The notes under the pieces are model-generated. The model did not search any database. It saw only the letters and a program-made list of their open reading frames with translations, and was not told the DNA's origin. 64,000 nt of DNA, taken from NCBI GenBank assembly GCA_949357655.1, contig CASHTG010000001.1, forward strand, positions 3,348,001-3,412,000, given 5' to 3'. Of the stretch, positions 45,764 through 56,992 are shown one piece after another. The translations under genes and the position numbers were made by a program. The DNA is from Parascedosporium putredinis (Eukaryota > Ascomycota > Sordariomycetes > Microascales > Microascaceae). How positions within the stretch are numbered: position 1 is the first letter of the stretch; each line of letters starts with the position of its first letter.

Positions 45764-48095
45764 TTACTCTGGCACTATTTGTGAGATACAAACGGAGTTC
45801 GTTGTACCCCCTTCTACGCAATACGCCTCCTGCCCTCTAGAGCGCAGGATAGACGCCGCCATCTTGCCTGATTCGCCGTCGCTGCACAGGACAATGACTT
45901 GACCCGGGCCCCATCCCGGCGGAGACACGGCGAGCGTCGGATCTGCATGCGCGAGTTTGGTGGCGGGCCCTCGTCCGTGGGGGATGTGCGGCCAAGCATC
46001 GCCTTCCACCGCCCCTGCAGCTCCCTCCACCTTCTCTCTACCGCGTGGGCGTCCCCGAAGAGGTCGGTCGGCGCCTCTGGAAGCGGGCAGTTATGCGAGA
46101 GTCTGACGTGAGACTGGTTAAACCTTCGTGCCGGCCGTATGTCTACCACCGTTGGCGGCGCAGGCTCCCTTGCAAAACTGTACGGGACGTCTTCGGGCAA
46201 TGACCCTGAGCTTGACGAGGGCGCCGTTGACCAGGTGAACTCTCCGATTGTCGACGGTGAGCTGTTCCCGCTACTCGAGTCGGAGACGAGCGGCGATGGA
46301 TTCTCGGAGATGGCGGATGGGGTATGTCCACACCCGCAATGGCCGTTGTCCGTGCTCGAACACAAGCTGCCGGGGGCGAGTCCGAGCATCTCGGCTGTTA
46401 CTTGGGGCGTGAGGAACCACCGTTCGTCATAGGGACTTTGGTCGCATGAGAGGAGGTTCTGTATTGCGCAGTTTCAGAGTTTAGCTTCCGTCGGGCCAAG
46501 CAAACAAGGGGTGAGAAAAACAGAGAGCACAGAGCTTGGGGACTACCCGAAACTACTCACCTCGTTAAAAGTTGGAGGGAACTCGTCGATCCCGAGCTTC
46601 TTAAAGTACAAGTCCATGTATTGGTACGGCAGATCAGCGCAGACGAACACGCAGTGAATTTCGCCCGTACTCGTTTCCGCGAGCTCGCCGAGCCGGCCCT
46701 GCGCCTTCAGAGTATGGAGGTGAGCTAGGAGTCCACACAGAGCCTCGCCAGAAGAGGGCCCGGCAATAATACCGTGCCGCGATAGGTTCATGGACATGCG
46801 GAAAGAATCGACGGAGGCGACGGTCTCGAAAACGTCGATTGTTTCCCTCCATGGGAAGGGTGACGTGTGGAATCCTGGAAAATGGCGTGGCCCTGGTGTC
46901 GGGTCTCCGAAGACATTGCAGACGCTGAGATGAGAAAGCGCGGAGCCCGTTAGCCTTTAGGGGGACTGATTCATAGTGGCTTGGACAATGCTCTACCTTA
47001 CCCTATGGTTCTGACAGAGGGCTTTTGCTTCTTGAGATAGACCCCGGCGCCTGTTATACATCCTGTATGATTTGTGAAAGAATAGCCAAGTGAGCGAATG
47101 TTCATCGAGAGAGAGTAATTTGGGGGCATGCAAGGTTGGCTGCGGGAACGGGCTGAAGAACTTACCCCCAGTACCGACTGTTGTGCAGAAAACATTGATC
47201 TCGGGCAGTTGTTTCCAAATCTGCGCGCCGGTCCATTGTTCATGGGATTTCCAATTCTTTTTCGGAGAGGCGTCTCGGTCAGTGCCTTCTGTGGGCCGAG
47301 GGCCGTCTCTTCGGAGGGTCATTCAGAAGGCTGGATGGTTCTCAACTTACATGGTCGTTGTCGTACTGGCCAAGATAGCTGATACCGGGGTCTGAATTTG
47401 CCTTTTCTCGGAGTCGGTTCATAATCCCCCGAGGGTCTGAGGGCTCTTGCTGCGCTAGCCCGCCATAGAGAACGCTGTCTCTCGCGAGTCCAGTCAGCGA
47501 CGGAATCACGGCGTGGGACCCTTTGATAATGGACAATAGAAAAAGAGAGGGAGGGAAGGGGAAACTCGCTGAATATCCCATATACTTACGTTTTGAGCCC
47601 AAAGAATTTGAGTAGCTTCAACGAGTCGGGGTGTTTCTTGTTGGTAACGTACGCGTGCACGTCGTTGTGTCCCCAGAGCGCCCTAGCTATTATTCCTAGG
47701 GATATCACCGTCGACCCAGAACTCGCCTCGACGATCGCCGTGTCTCGGGCCTGTGGCTCATGCTGCAACATGCGAAGAGCTGAGGGAAAAGAAGTGGTGA
47801 AGAGGAAGCAATTAGCACTCCTCCACGATTTCTTTCACAAAACTGAACTGGCCCGCGGGGTACGAACGCGCCAAAGATGTAGATGACGAACGCCTGCGGA
47901 CTTACCTGGAAGTGATTTGACATTGTGCGCTGGCAGCGCGGTGAGCATCTTGGCATATATCCGCACGCCATCTTCGTAAAGAGGGTTTAGGGCTCTGGGC
48001 AGTTCGACGAGAGGAAGCGGCGGATTTTGGTCTGGATCGAAGTACTGCGCGAGGGCATCGGGCCCGCGGAAAATATTGAGGGGATTGCTAGCCAT
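45764..48095 (-). CDS. Cysteine-synthase-like PLP enzyme fused to a C-terminal rhodanese domain
   Basis: Fold-type II PLP enzyme with about seven exons. From the ATG at 48095: PLVELPRALNP; the likely PLP lysine in AHNVKSLP (about residue 60); the phosphate/substrate loop EASSGSTVISLGI; the glycine loop TVGTGG-CITGAGVYLK; and GPSSGEALCGL near the end of the domain. After FPPTFNENLLSCDQSPYDERWFL the chain continues into a rhodanese-like domain. This has PTVVDIRPARRFNQSHVRLSHNCP and the loop VIVLCSDGESGK with the expected catalytic cysteine. Such a fusion would couple beta-replacement on serine/cysteine derivatives with sulphur transfer or sensing. At least one slip near 45960. The very C-terminus is uncertain: stop at 45764-45766, or a different frame in the last 20 residues. 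Substrate unknown. Divergent from the ATP-grasp gene. Confidence 0.85.
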
Positions 48096-49246
48096 GACTA
48101 AAGTGATCCAGGCGATAAGAGCAAGCGAGTTCTACATGTATCGAGATGGTGAGCTGTGAAAGTTTACGCAAACAAGTACTATCTAATCGGCTACTAGTAG
48201 GTGTTCTGCGGGTCGCTGCTTCATATGTAGCCTGGCTTTCTACTCCCGAGTCCTAGGTATCGGAAAACAACAACTCTCCTGTCCTCTCATGAAGATTCAG
48301 GTGGCTATGTACGGCCTGCTTCCGTGCCCTCCTTTCCCCAATTATGGCTGTTTCACCCTCCCACATCGCTGATGGGGGACGGGGATGGGGCCCATAGAAG
48401 CAAGGTGTCATCGGTGATCTTGTCCTGTCCGGCCAGGCCCGCTCATGGCCAAGGAGAAATTAAAGCCAGGAAAACCTTGTAGATAAAGATGATCCGTTCG
48501 CGTAGTGCATGTACACAGTAGAACCGGGACCGCCACCATTGTCTGGCTCGTGGTTCATCTTAGAGCCCTAGTCGTTGAATCGATCGCGACTCTAGTTGTA
48601 GTGCCTACCTAGAACTTCTAGCGCTTGTTTCCCACCGTTTCCGTTTTTGGCCCGTTACGGTATATAAAGTACTCCGGGATATTGTTGACACCTCTTTGGC
48701 CTAGAGAGCTGAGCCGAGCTAAGCAACCACGCGCGGGACGATCCGATGTGACATGGGGTAGGTACATGGGGGCGAATGAGCGGTTCTGCGAATTCCCCAC
48801 AAACTTGCTCGTTGGGGTGTTGAGAGCGTGAGCTGCGAGCACGAGGGGAGCCCCACATGCGTGACGAGATGAAATTATTGAGCTATACCGTATTTCTTTT
48901 TACTCATGGAAATGGGGTTCTTGTATATGTAGCCATTCGAGATGTTTGATTGGTGGCAACACGTTTGATATTGCTCAAACCCGGATGGCGAGGCAATGCC
49001 ATCAGGTACAACGTGCACTACACGGCAGCGATAGTCACGCTCCTAAAATAAGCAGCCGTAAAAGTTCAATGCTGGCAGTCACGCACGCCATGCCATGGAG
49101 CTGATTCTTCTTGAACTCGCAAAGACAAGGTAACCGGGAAGTGAGAAGAGGACAAAACAGGTTTCGTCATACAAGCAGTCTTCGTCCTTCAAAAGGTTGG
49201 CTGAGGAGCGTCTACCTCAAGGCACGTCAGAAATATAGTCGGCAGG
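48096..49246. promoter_or_regulatory. Divergent promoter region, PLP-rhodanese / ATP-grasp
   Basis: 1.15 kb between two divergent starts, with a TACATGTA palindrome at 48133-48140 close to the PLP gene start. The head-to-head layout suggests shared control, but no factor site is assigned. Confidence 0.45.
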
Positions 49247-51178
49247 ATGATGAGCCCCGTGGATGTTGTAGCGCACGTCCGACACACACCCGTACAAACC
49301 GGCACACCCTTCTGGTCACTGGACTTGACCTTCAAGAGCAATGGTGGTGGGATACCGGCTGTGCCCACGGCGGACGACATCATTTCCCATCTGGCAGTAC
49401 CTTCCGACCATGCGGTCGCCAACTTTTTCCGACAATGTTTTCGCATACAAGAACACGAAGGGGACCCCAAGAAACAGCCGTGGCGATACGACTGATATTT
49501 CCACTCGAGGCCGGCCACGTAGCTAGGTCGGACTTCCTGGAGCGCCGATTCGAGGGTTCCATCATCGTGGACCACGCGCAGTCTTTTACCACCCCGTGCG
49601 AATCTAAAGATGCCGTCGAGGTTTTGTCGGACCTGTCGCTCTCCCACCTCAGTCCAGCGATTACCAAGGCGATTGGTGGGATAAAGCTTGCAGGCTTGGC
49701 CGCCGCAGATGCGGACGCCGTAGACGCCGAGCTCGTCGACAGACTATCCTTTCCATGGCTTGTCCCGAACCGACTAGAGCCCCGCCGCATCGCCTGGGTG
49801 CAAGGCCGCGAGGACATCGACTGCATCGCACGAGCCCTCGACGCCGCCTCAGCCCTCGGCATCAAGCTCGTCGTCATGGACGAGCCGGGCCACTGGCTGG
49901 AGAACCCCGCTTCTCCTGGGCGCACCTCCGCGAGGATTTCGTAGCCGTGGACATCACCGCGGACGCCGGTCTGCCGCAGCGCATCGTGGACGCCGTTCGT
50001 TCCTACCGGCTGCCCATCCACGGCGTGGTCACGATCAGCGACGTTCGGCTCGCAGCCGTAGCCCGAGCGTGCCAGGAGTTGGACCTCCCCACCGAGAGCC
50101 CGGAAGCCTACGAAATCGCGGCGGACAAGGGCCGGACACGCCTCCTTGAGACCGTAGGCGCGGGGGAGAGTTTCGTGCTTCAGAAAGCAGGAGACCTCGC
50201 GGGGTACCTCGCGCGGCGGGAGGAGGAAGGCGCGGCCCCCTTGGCGTTTCCGATGGTGGTGAAGCCCGTGGTGGGCTGGTGCAGCGACTGCGTTTCCAAG
50301 GTGCGCAGCCTCTCGGAGCTCGAGATGGCTGTACAAAGGCGTCGGACCGCCACGCGCAGTCGGCGAGCCCGAGCACCGTGGTGGTGGTGGAGCCGTACGT
50401 GGACGGACCCGAGGTGGACGCCAATTTCGCGCTCCTGGACGGGAAATCGTGTTTTGCGACGTCAATGACGATTTCCCGAGCCCTGCGGATGTTCCGGGGC
50501 GGGCTACAAGGCGAATTTCCAGGAGACGCAAAACGTCATGCCATCGGCGCTGCCCGCGGCAGAGCAGGCCGCTATCAAGGAACAGCTGCTGCAGTCCATG
50601 CTGCGGCAAGGATTTCGCTCGGGCCTTTTCCACTGCGAAGCCCGGGTGCGCAACTCGGCGGTACGATACCAAGAGCGCCAGGGTATCGTCGACCTCGCGC
50701 CAAAGAAAATGTTCCGCAGCAGGCGCCCGAAATCTACCTACACGAGGTCAACGCCCGGCCGGCCGGCTACCTCGAGTCCGTCGCGGTGCTCCTCGCCTAC
50801 GGGGTGGACTACTACGCCCTGCGGATGTTACTAGCTCTAGGCCCGTCGGAGCACGCGCGCTTCCGCGCGCTGGCCCAGCCGTTCCGCGGGGGTCCCCAGT
50901 TCCACCTCTCCGTCATGATCATTCAACAGACCAAGGCCGGCATCATGAGGTCGGAGGACGCGGCCAAGGAGTTTCTGGATCGGCACCCCGACGTCCGGCG
51001 GAACGTGGTGGATTACTACTCGCGGAAAAAGGCTGGGGATGTGCTTGAGGGGCCGGACGCGAGCGCGTTGTGGTGGGTGGCGTTTCTTTCCGTCATCTCG
51101 AGGACGTCGCGGGAGGACTTGCTTAAGAGAGTGGCTTTCGTACAAGAAAACTTTGATTATGAGATGGAGGAAGCGTAA
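49247..51178 (+). CDS. ATP-grasp carboxylate-amine ligase (carnosine-synthase-like)
   Basis: ATP-grasp enzymes join a carboxylate to an amine through an acyl phosphate. Six single-base slips (about 49440-49480, 49905-49908, 50335-50337, 50444-50446, 50501-50503, 50702-50704) give one 645-residue frame without introns. The start ATG 49247 is the likely one. The N-terminal half contains LPQRIVDAVRSY and HGVVTISDVRLAAVARACQEL, the preATP-grasp fold. The ATP-grasp core follows with KGRTRLLET, FPMVVKPVVGW, VVVEPYVDGPEVDANFALLDG (nucleotide clamp), FHCEARV and YLHEVNARPAGY (metal-binding Glu and Asn). The C-terminal part, LLAYGVDYYALRMLLALG, fits larger fungal members. A long antisense open frame at 49380-50672 is a shadow. 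Substrates unknown. Confidence 0.87.
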
Positions 51179-52689
51179 GCAAAGCGTATAACCAACGCTA
51201 GGTGCTAGTAGACTAGTCGAGCTAGAATACAACCCGTGCTCGTTTTGCATGAGGAGAACGTCGTAGACGCGTTTCGACAAATCACTTTCTCGTTCCTTCA
51301 TTGCTCTTTGGTACACATCTCCGTTCCTTTTACGTCTATTTTCTCCCATTTCACCTTTCTAGTTTCTAATGTAAGGGAAATATAAAGGAGGGTCTGTACA
51401 GATACGGTGTATAGTGTCTTTGTTTATCTCTTGGAGCTCCGTAGTTCTGAATAAGGCGTACAAGCATGTTGATGCCCCCATCCTCCCACCGACGAAGAAG
51501 ATACAAACTAGAGATCCGGATACGCACCAATATTTCCGGGCACAGCCTTGAATAGGGACTGATACTTTGTACCAAGGAACAAACTGACCAAAGGTCTCCT
51601 ACCGCAATGAAGAAATACTAGAGGCATGGATGACTGGGGAACCACCCACGAAAACCGGGGCTACATGTACGTTCTTGGGTGCTTACTCTACTTTCAAGAG
51701 GATCCGCAAGCAGCCGTATGTTCTATATCCTCAGACCCCTGCAAGTGAATCTTACAGGAAGAATATTGGGAAAGGTGAGTGGTCAAATGTCTAGATCAAA
51801 TGAAGAAGTGCCAAAACAGACGTCATCGTTCTCCAACCAGGCCTCTTTCTCGGAAGAACGGCCGACCGCAAGACAAAGAGGTAGGGGAGGCAGACACACC
51901 GATTCCGATAGAATTCCCTCAAGAATCTACGTTTGCAGAACCCCATAAAATTGTTATTCTTGCCAACTAGCGCGGGGTGTCTGGGAACAGGATGTGAAAT
52001 TGGCCGGCCCCCAGCCGTTCTTTTCTAACAAGAAGCGCTCTTTTGGAGGGTCCGCATCTTCAAATGGCTGGGAGGGCAGCTTGTCTCCGACTGTCTTGCT
52101 CCCCTGCCTGCCGTTGCCTAGTCTCCTCAACGGCTTTTAGTCGGGGTAATGGAAAAGAAATACCACATGTTTTGTACCAAGCTGTCTTGAAGTTATTGAT
52201 CGGGAGGGAGGCGGGAGCAAAACGGCCGCTAGCGTGGCAAAAGAACTCGACTGAGTAAGAAAGGCTCCTCCACCTCGGTAGAGCTTCTCCGGGGACCCGA
52301 TGGCTGGGCTTGCATTGCCATGAAAGGGCCGGAGAGCAGAGACGGATGACGTCGACGAAGGAGAGGTTGGCTACGAGACAAGACTATGCACTCGTAGCTT
52401 TGCCTGCTGGTGGCCCATCAAGGTTGGGGACAAAGATTTAGGTTTTGCCCATCTCAACATGTCTTCAAGCCTCGGGAAACCTCAGGACGAGTAGACGTAG
52501 CACGGGGTCGCGGAGAATCAGCGTGATTAGCTGGCGTGGAGCTGAGCAAGCATAAATCTACTAAGAAGCTGTCATTTCCTTAAGGTTCGCTCTCTGTGGC
52601 GCCATGGTTTTCTCCCCAGTTGGTCCAGCTGGCTGAAGAAAGCACATATCTATTCAATGCTGTAGTTCCCACAGTTTGCGGGCCTAGTT

Positions 52690-52716
52690 TGTCTAGTGTG
52701 TCTAATGTGTCTAGTG
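52690..52716. repeat. Tandem repeat, three 9-bp units
   Basis: Three copies of TGTCTAGTG, the middle one TGTCTAATG. Confidence 0.85.
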
Positions 52717-54082
52717 GGGAGATGGAGAGGGTTCATTGATTCCCCAGTCCTCCATGATGAAATCGATTAATGCTCGCGGGCCTCAAAGAGCAGGTGATTA
52801 GTCGGCCACTTTCGGCGTATTTCTATCGGTAGCTTAGCGCGGTAGTCAATTTTCATAGAATCTTCCCGGGAAGAAGAATGTAAGCTAATTTGAAGAGGGT
52901 TGTGATGAGCGACAACGGTCGGTATCAGCGTGAACACCCTGCTCCCAACCCAAAGCCGCCAAGGAGAGATAGGAGCAGCAGGGGTACGGCTTCCGTGGGG
53001 CGTGGGGTCTTGGTATGGCGTTGATCGCATCTTTCCAACAACCTATCAGCAGCTGCCCTCGACGTTTACTCGAGCGAAGAAGTCAAGGAAAATCCCGCTG
53101 AGCGGGAGGTGGGCAGGAAATAAGGGGTGGGGGAAAGAAAGAGAAAGAGAAAAAGCAAGTAGAGGGCAAAAAAGGATTGAGCACCGCGAGTTATTCAAGG
53201 CGGAGGCGGAGGGGCCATGGACCGGAGATCAAGTCTCAGACAGGCTCCCTCGTGGGTTCGGCCTGGGAGATTCTGCATTGCTTCTGTCCCACAAAACCTT
53301 GGATTTCTGTCTCAACCTGGGGTTCGGCCAGAAACTGCAGGATTTCAGTCCAGAACCAGCGTCGCAGCGGATGCACGGCGGAGGCGGGCAAAGCAGGCGA
53401 AGCAAGCTTGATGCGTCTACGATCATCCCCTTTCTCATATGGTCATATTATTCTCGTCAATTATTTTGCCTGTCCCGACTTTCTTCTGATTCGGTTCTTT
53501 GGGTGCGGGAAACATGCAGCGCGACAGGGCGCCGTCCTGTGATTTCCCCTTTCGCATTTACAGCTTGACCATCGTTATTCGGTGCTCGTCTCAGGATTAG
53601 ATGCTCCCAATATCGATGGCCTAGGCTGACAGCGGGAACTGGGGATCGAACAGGGAGGAAATCAAGGTGAAGGATTCCGGCGAGGTTGCACTATGCAAGG
53701 AACAAGATCAAAGGGTCAAAGGGGTCAAAACGCATTCAATTGATGGGCGGGAGGGGCGTCCGGGGGGGCGGAGGAGCGGGTGGCTTGGATCGGAGGCGGG
53801 CATGTGGCGGGACCACGAGGGGAAGGAGGGAGAGGACTGAGTTGCAGGGAGATCCCAAGGAGGGCGAGGCAAAAGGCCGATGATGGTGCATGGCATGTGG
53901 TCATCTTCTGCCCTATCTTTGGATTCGACACACCCGTCACTAGTTTTTCAGCCGTTGCGATTATAAAATCAAATTGCAATGGAGATCCTCTTGGTTGGTG
54001 AATCTTGCCTATCTTCAGCGTGCGACGAGAAGATTCCAACGTGCGCCATTCAGGTCCCGGGTCAGCGCAAATGTTCTTTTGG

Positions 54083-54118
54083 GTCCAGCCAGTCCAGCCA
54101 GGCTAGCCAGTCTAGCCA
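54083..54118. repeat. Tandem repeat, four 9-bp units
   Basis: Four copies of GTCCAGCCA/GGCTAGCCA/GTCTAGCCA in non-coding DNA. Confidence 0.85.
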
Positions 54119-54753
54119 GGCCCTTGCTTGAGTCGCGCGCGCCATCCATGCTTTCCCTCTCTCTGTCTGGTGGACAAAGACGTGGAGCCCGGCAATGGCG
54201 CCGCCCCCAGCCGATCACTGATGGACAGGAAACTTGCCGGATTGGGCCATCTCTTTTCCGAGGACGACACAAGATTGGTCCGTTGGTTAGGCCGCTGATC
54301 GGCATTTTAGTGCCTCGATCATCGCAGGCCAGGAGATAACTTATCATGCGTGGCCGTGAGATTTGGCTGTGTCAGAGACGAAAATGAAAAGGGACGACTA
54401 TCTTGAAACCGGTGGGAGAGACAAACCCGGGCGCCCATATCGTCAGGATGCGGGAAAGGAAGAAACAGGAAAAAAGAAAAAGAAAAATCCACTCATGGGA
54501 CCGGGACATAACAAACAACGCTGAAGTGAAGACAAGGAAAGAAATCTATAAAAGGGAAAGCATCTTCTCCTGTTCCGATTACCTTTGGACCACTTCTTCA
54601 TCACACAGCTTCATCTAATCTCTTCAAAGTCCCTTCCTTTAATACTTCTTCGACTTCTTTTGTTGCCACTCCTTTACACAGCTTTTGCACGCTGCCAACT
54701 CGTCACCTCTTTACTATATTGTAATACCAAAACACTTCCAAGGACAAACCACA

Positions 54754-55653
54754 ATGAAGTTCTTCAACCTTCTCGCTACTGCCTTCACCGTCGCTTCGGT
54801 CTCCGCCTTGACCGTGCCTGACGTCGGAGGCACCGTTGCCGCCACCATTGACGATGTCCGGGGTGAGGTCAACGACCTCCAGGAGGTGGTCGACTCTGGC
54901 CTCGCCAACATTGGTAAGTGCACATTTCCACGAGCCATCTTGCCCCGATTTCCTTCATAAGCCCTTCTGTAGCATCATCGGCTAGATGCACTCGCTAACA
55001 TTTCGTCTTCCCTCTCCAATAGCATCCGTGCTCCAGGGCGGCGAGCTTGATACTGCCGCTGTTGCCCAGATCGTGGCCGAAGTCGAGGGCCTCGTTGCCG
55101 ACGTACAAAGTGCAGTTCCTGGGCTTCTGAACAGCATCCAAGACGTCACCGGCACCCTGGCCGAGGGCGACCTCGAGGGTCTCGTTGAGCTCACCACTGT
55201 CGTGCAGGACATCGTGGACAAGGTTGAGGACACGGTCACAGGCCTCGGTGAGGCTCTTGGCGTTGGTACGTCTCAAAGAACCTCCCCTCCAACAGAAAAT
55301 GATAGAAGTAAAGAAACTTACTAACATGTACGACAGAGGGCCTTGAGACTCTCCTTGGCCCCCTCAACTCTCTTCTTCACGCTCTCGACGATGTCATCGA
55401 CCAGGTTGTTGACCTCGTCCTCGGTCTGGTCGCCGGCCTCGCCAACAGCAACCCCCTCGTTGGTAAGCTCCTCGGCCTTGTCAGCGGTCTTGCTGGAACC
55501 CTCGCCGGCCTCCTCGATCCCGTCACCGACGTCCTTAACAACCTTCTCGGCGGTCTTCTTGGTGGCGATCTTACCGGCGGTCTCACTGGTGGCCTTACCG
55601 GTGGCCTTACCGGCGGCCTTACTGGCGGCCTTACTGGTGGCAGCAAGGCTTAA
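54754..55653 (+). CDS. Secreted protein with C-terminal GGLT repeats
   Basis: Exons 54754-54913, 55023-55265 and 55337-55653 total 720 nt and code 239 residues with no slips. A signal peptide (MKFFNLLATAFTVASVSA) is followed by a long, cysteine-free, Val/Leu/Asp-rich helical region (EVEGLVADVQSAVPGLLNSI, LVELTTVVQDIVDKVEDTV). Then comes LVAGLANSNPLVGKLLGLVSGL, and finally five perfect GGLT units after LGGD, ending GGSKA. A helical amphipathic body plus a Gly-Leu-rich tail fits an extracellular surface or matrix protein. No named family is recognised. The opposite strand shows long open frames caused by the repeat and is not coding. Confidence 0.85.
55575..55634 (+). repeat. 12-bp coding repeat, five units encoding GGLT
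   Basis: Five in-frame copies of GGYGGYCTYACY, synonymous differences only, at the 3' end of the secreted-protein gene. Prone to unequal recombination, so copy number may vary between strains. Confidence 0.9.
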
Positions 55654-56992
55654 AGGGTCTACCATCGCCTACATATCAAGCCCCGGTCCCCGCTAGCTCG
55701 GGGCCCCTATTCAAGTGTAATACTCTTTCTTTTGTTTCTTCAAAATTCGAACGCGGTTTGGGTATATTCATGGATCTCATCCCCTCCCGCAATTTAGTGT
55801 GTAGTGCTCCTGAGACTGGGGCGGTTTGTGGAGAAAAAGAAAAGAAATAGCAGATATTAATACGAAACTAAATGTACCTTTTGAACGGCCCTCGCACTGC
55901 TAGCATCTTGTAATTTGATAAGCGTGACTCCATTGATATGTGCATCGTTGTGGCCATGGGCCGAGGCGCGGCAAAGGAGAATGGACCTTGGGAAGCACCG
56001 AGAAACCCGCCGTCGAGTGAGGACGCGGGTGTTTGACCTCGAGTTTATAGAACCACGGGGCATGTCTCATGCACGTGGCTACGCTCGGAAAAGATTGGCG
56101 CTCTCTTCAAAGGCGGCCAGCCATCAATTGATCCGTGGGCGGAAAGGTGGGTGAGACCTTTCCTCGACATTGAGAGACGACACTCGAGGATGACCCCATA
56201 AAGGTGCACCAAGTTCTGGATGATCGGCAGGGTGCGCGGGCAGTGGCTGCCAGCGATCAATACCCTTGACCCTGTCAGAACGACGCGACTACGGCATACA
56301 TCTACATGTACCTGTATCATTGATGACGTCAAATAGTTCGCTCATCCCCTGAAACCATACCCACAGCAGTACATCTATGGATCCATTGGATCTACTATTC
56401 AATTGATCCAATGTTGATAGTAAATCCCCGCCAGGTGAGAGAGGTCACCGACCACGAGAGACGATATGTAGCTCGTCCCGATATCCAGGCTGTAGTGAGG
56501 AAACTCAAGTTTAATTGAAATTTCACGGAGTTTAGACAGACCAGATGCAAGAAAAGAAATAAGGGCGATGGGTATCAATCAGCACTTGCTCTGCTCTCTT
56601 GAGGTTACATGTACTCATGCACCGGCGACTATCGCCTCCCGGGAAACTACATGAGGAGTGATTCAAACTATAGGCGACCTGCGAAGATCTTCCTCAAACT
56701 GTCCTGACTTTGAATACCAGGTTCCGATTTTGTTAAGTCGAGCTTGACCTTTTAGTCCTAAATCCTTTCATGAGTTTGCGTCAACGACAAGGATACCTTC
56801 TCTGAAGTGCGCACATGGTGCACTATTAGAGGCGGTATCGTTCGTTTATTCTTATTTGAGGGAGGGAAAAGAAGATGTATCAACTCCTTGGTTGGCACCG
56901 TAGTTTTCTATCTCACCCAACCAGCCAAACAGCATCAAATCCAACCCAGATAACCCTAATCAGCCATCAGCTATGTTGAAGGCCTTCACGGC
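55654..56992. other. Intergenic, no gene seen
   Basis: 1.3 kb with two TACATGTA palindromes (56303-56310, 56606-56613) and an ATGGATCCATTGGATC/TTGATCCAATG palindrome cluster at about 56376-56413. No supported coding sequence. Confidence 0.5.

Larger units (their letters stand above)
51179..54753. other. Gene-free stretch (3.6 kb) with short tandem repeats
   Basis: No domain-bearing frame. A 212-residue frame at 52930-53568 has no family and low-complexity context. Holds two 9-bp tandem repeats (listed) and a TACATGTA at 51662-51669. The end just before 54754 is pyrimidine-rich with CTTTATA-like sequence and likely serves as the promoter of the secreted-protein gene. Confidence 0.45.

Noticed and set aside
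49380..50672. 430-residue minus-strand open frame, the longest in this interval
   Set aside because: Antisense to the ATP-grasp gene. Composition is Arg/Pro/Ser-rich with no domain, as expected from the reverse complement of GC3-rich coding DNA.
52930..53568. 212-residue plus-strand open frame
   Set aside because: No domain, no codon bias and no splice context; purine-rich low-complexity stretch in the middle.
51179..54753. Transposon or retroelement remnant
   Set aside because: No transposase, reverse transcriptase or integrase motif and no clear terminal repeats could be found on either strand.
55321..55665. Minus-strand open frames rich in Lys/Ala or Arg/Pro
   Set aside because: Reverse reading of the GGLT repeat exon, which has a proper splice structure and signal peptide on the plus strand.
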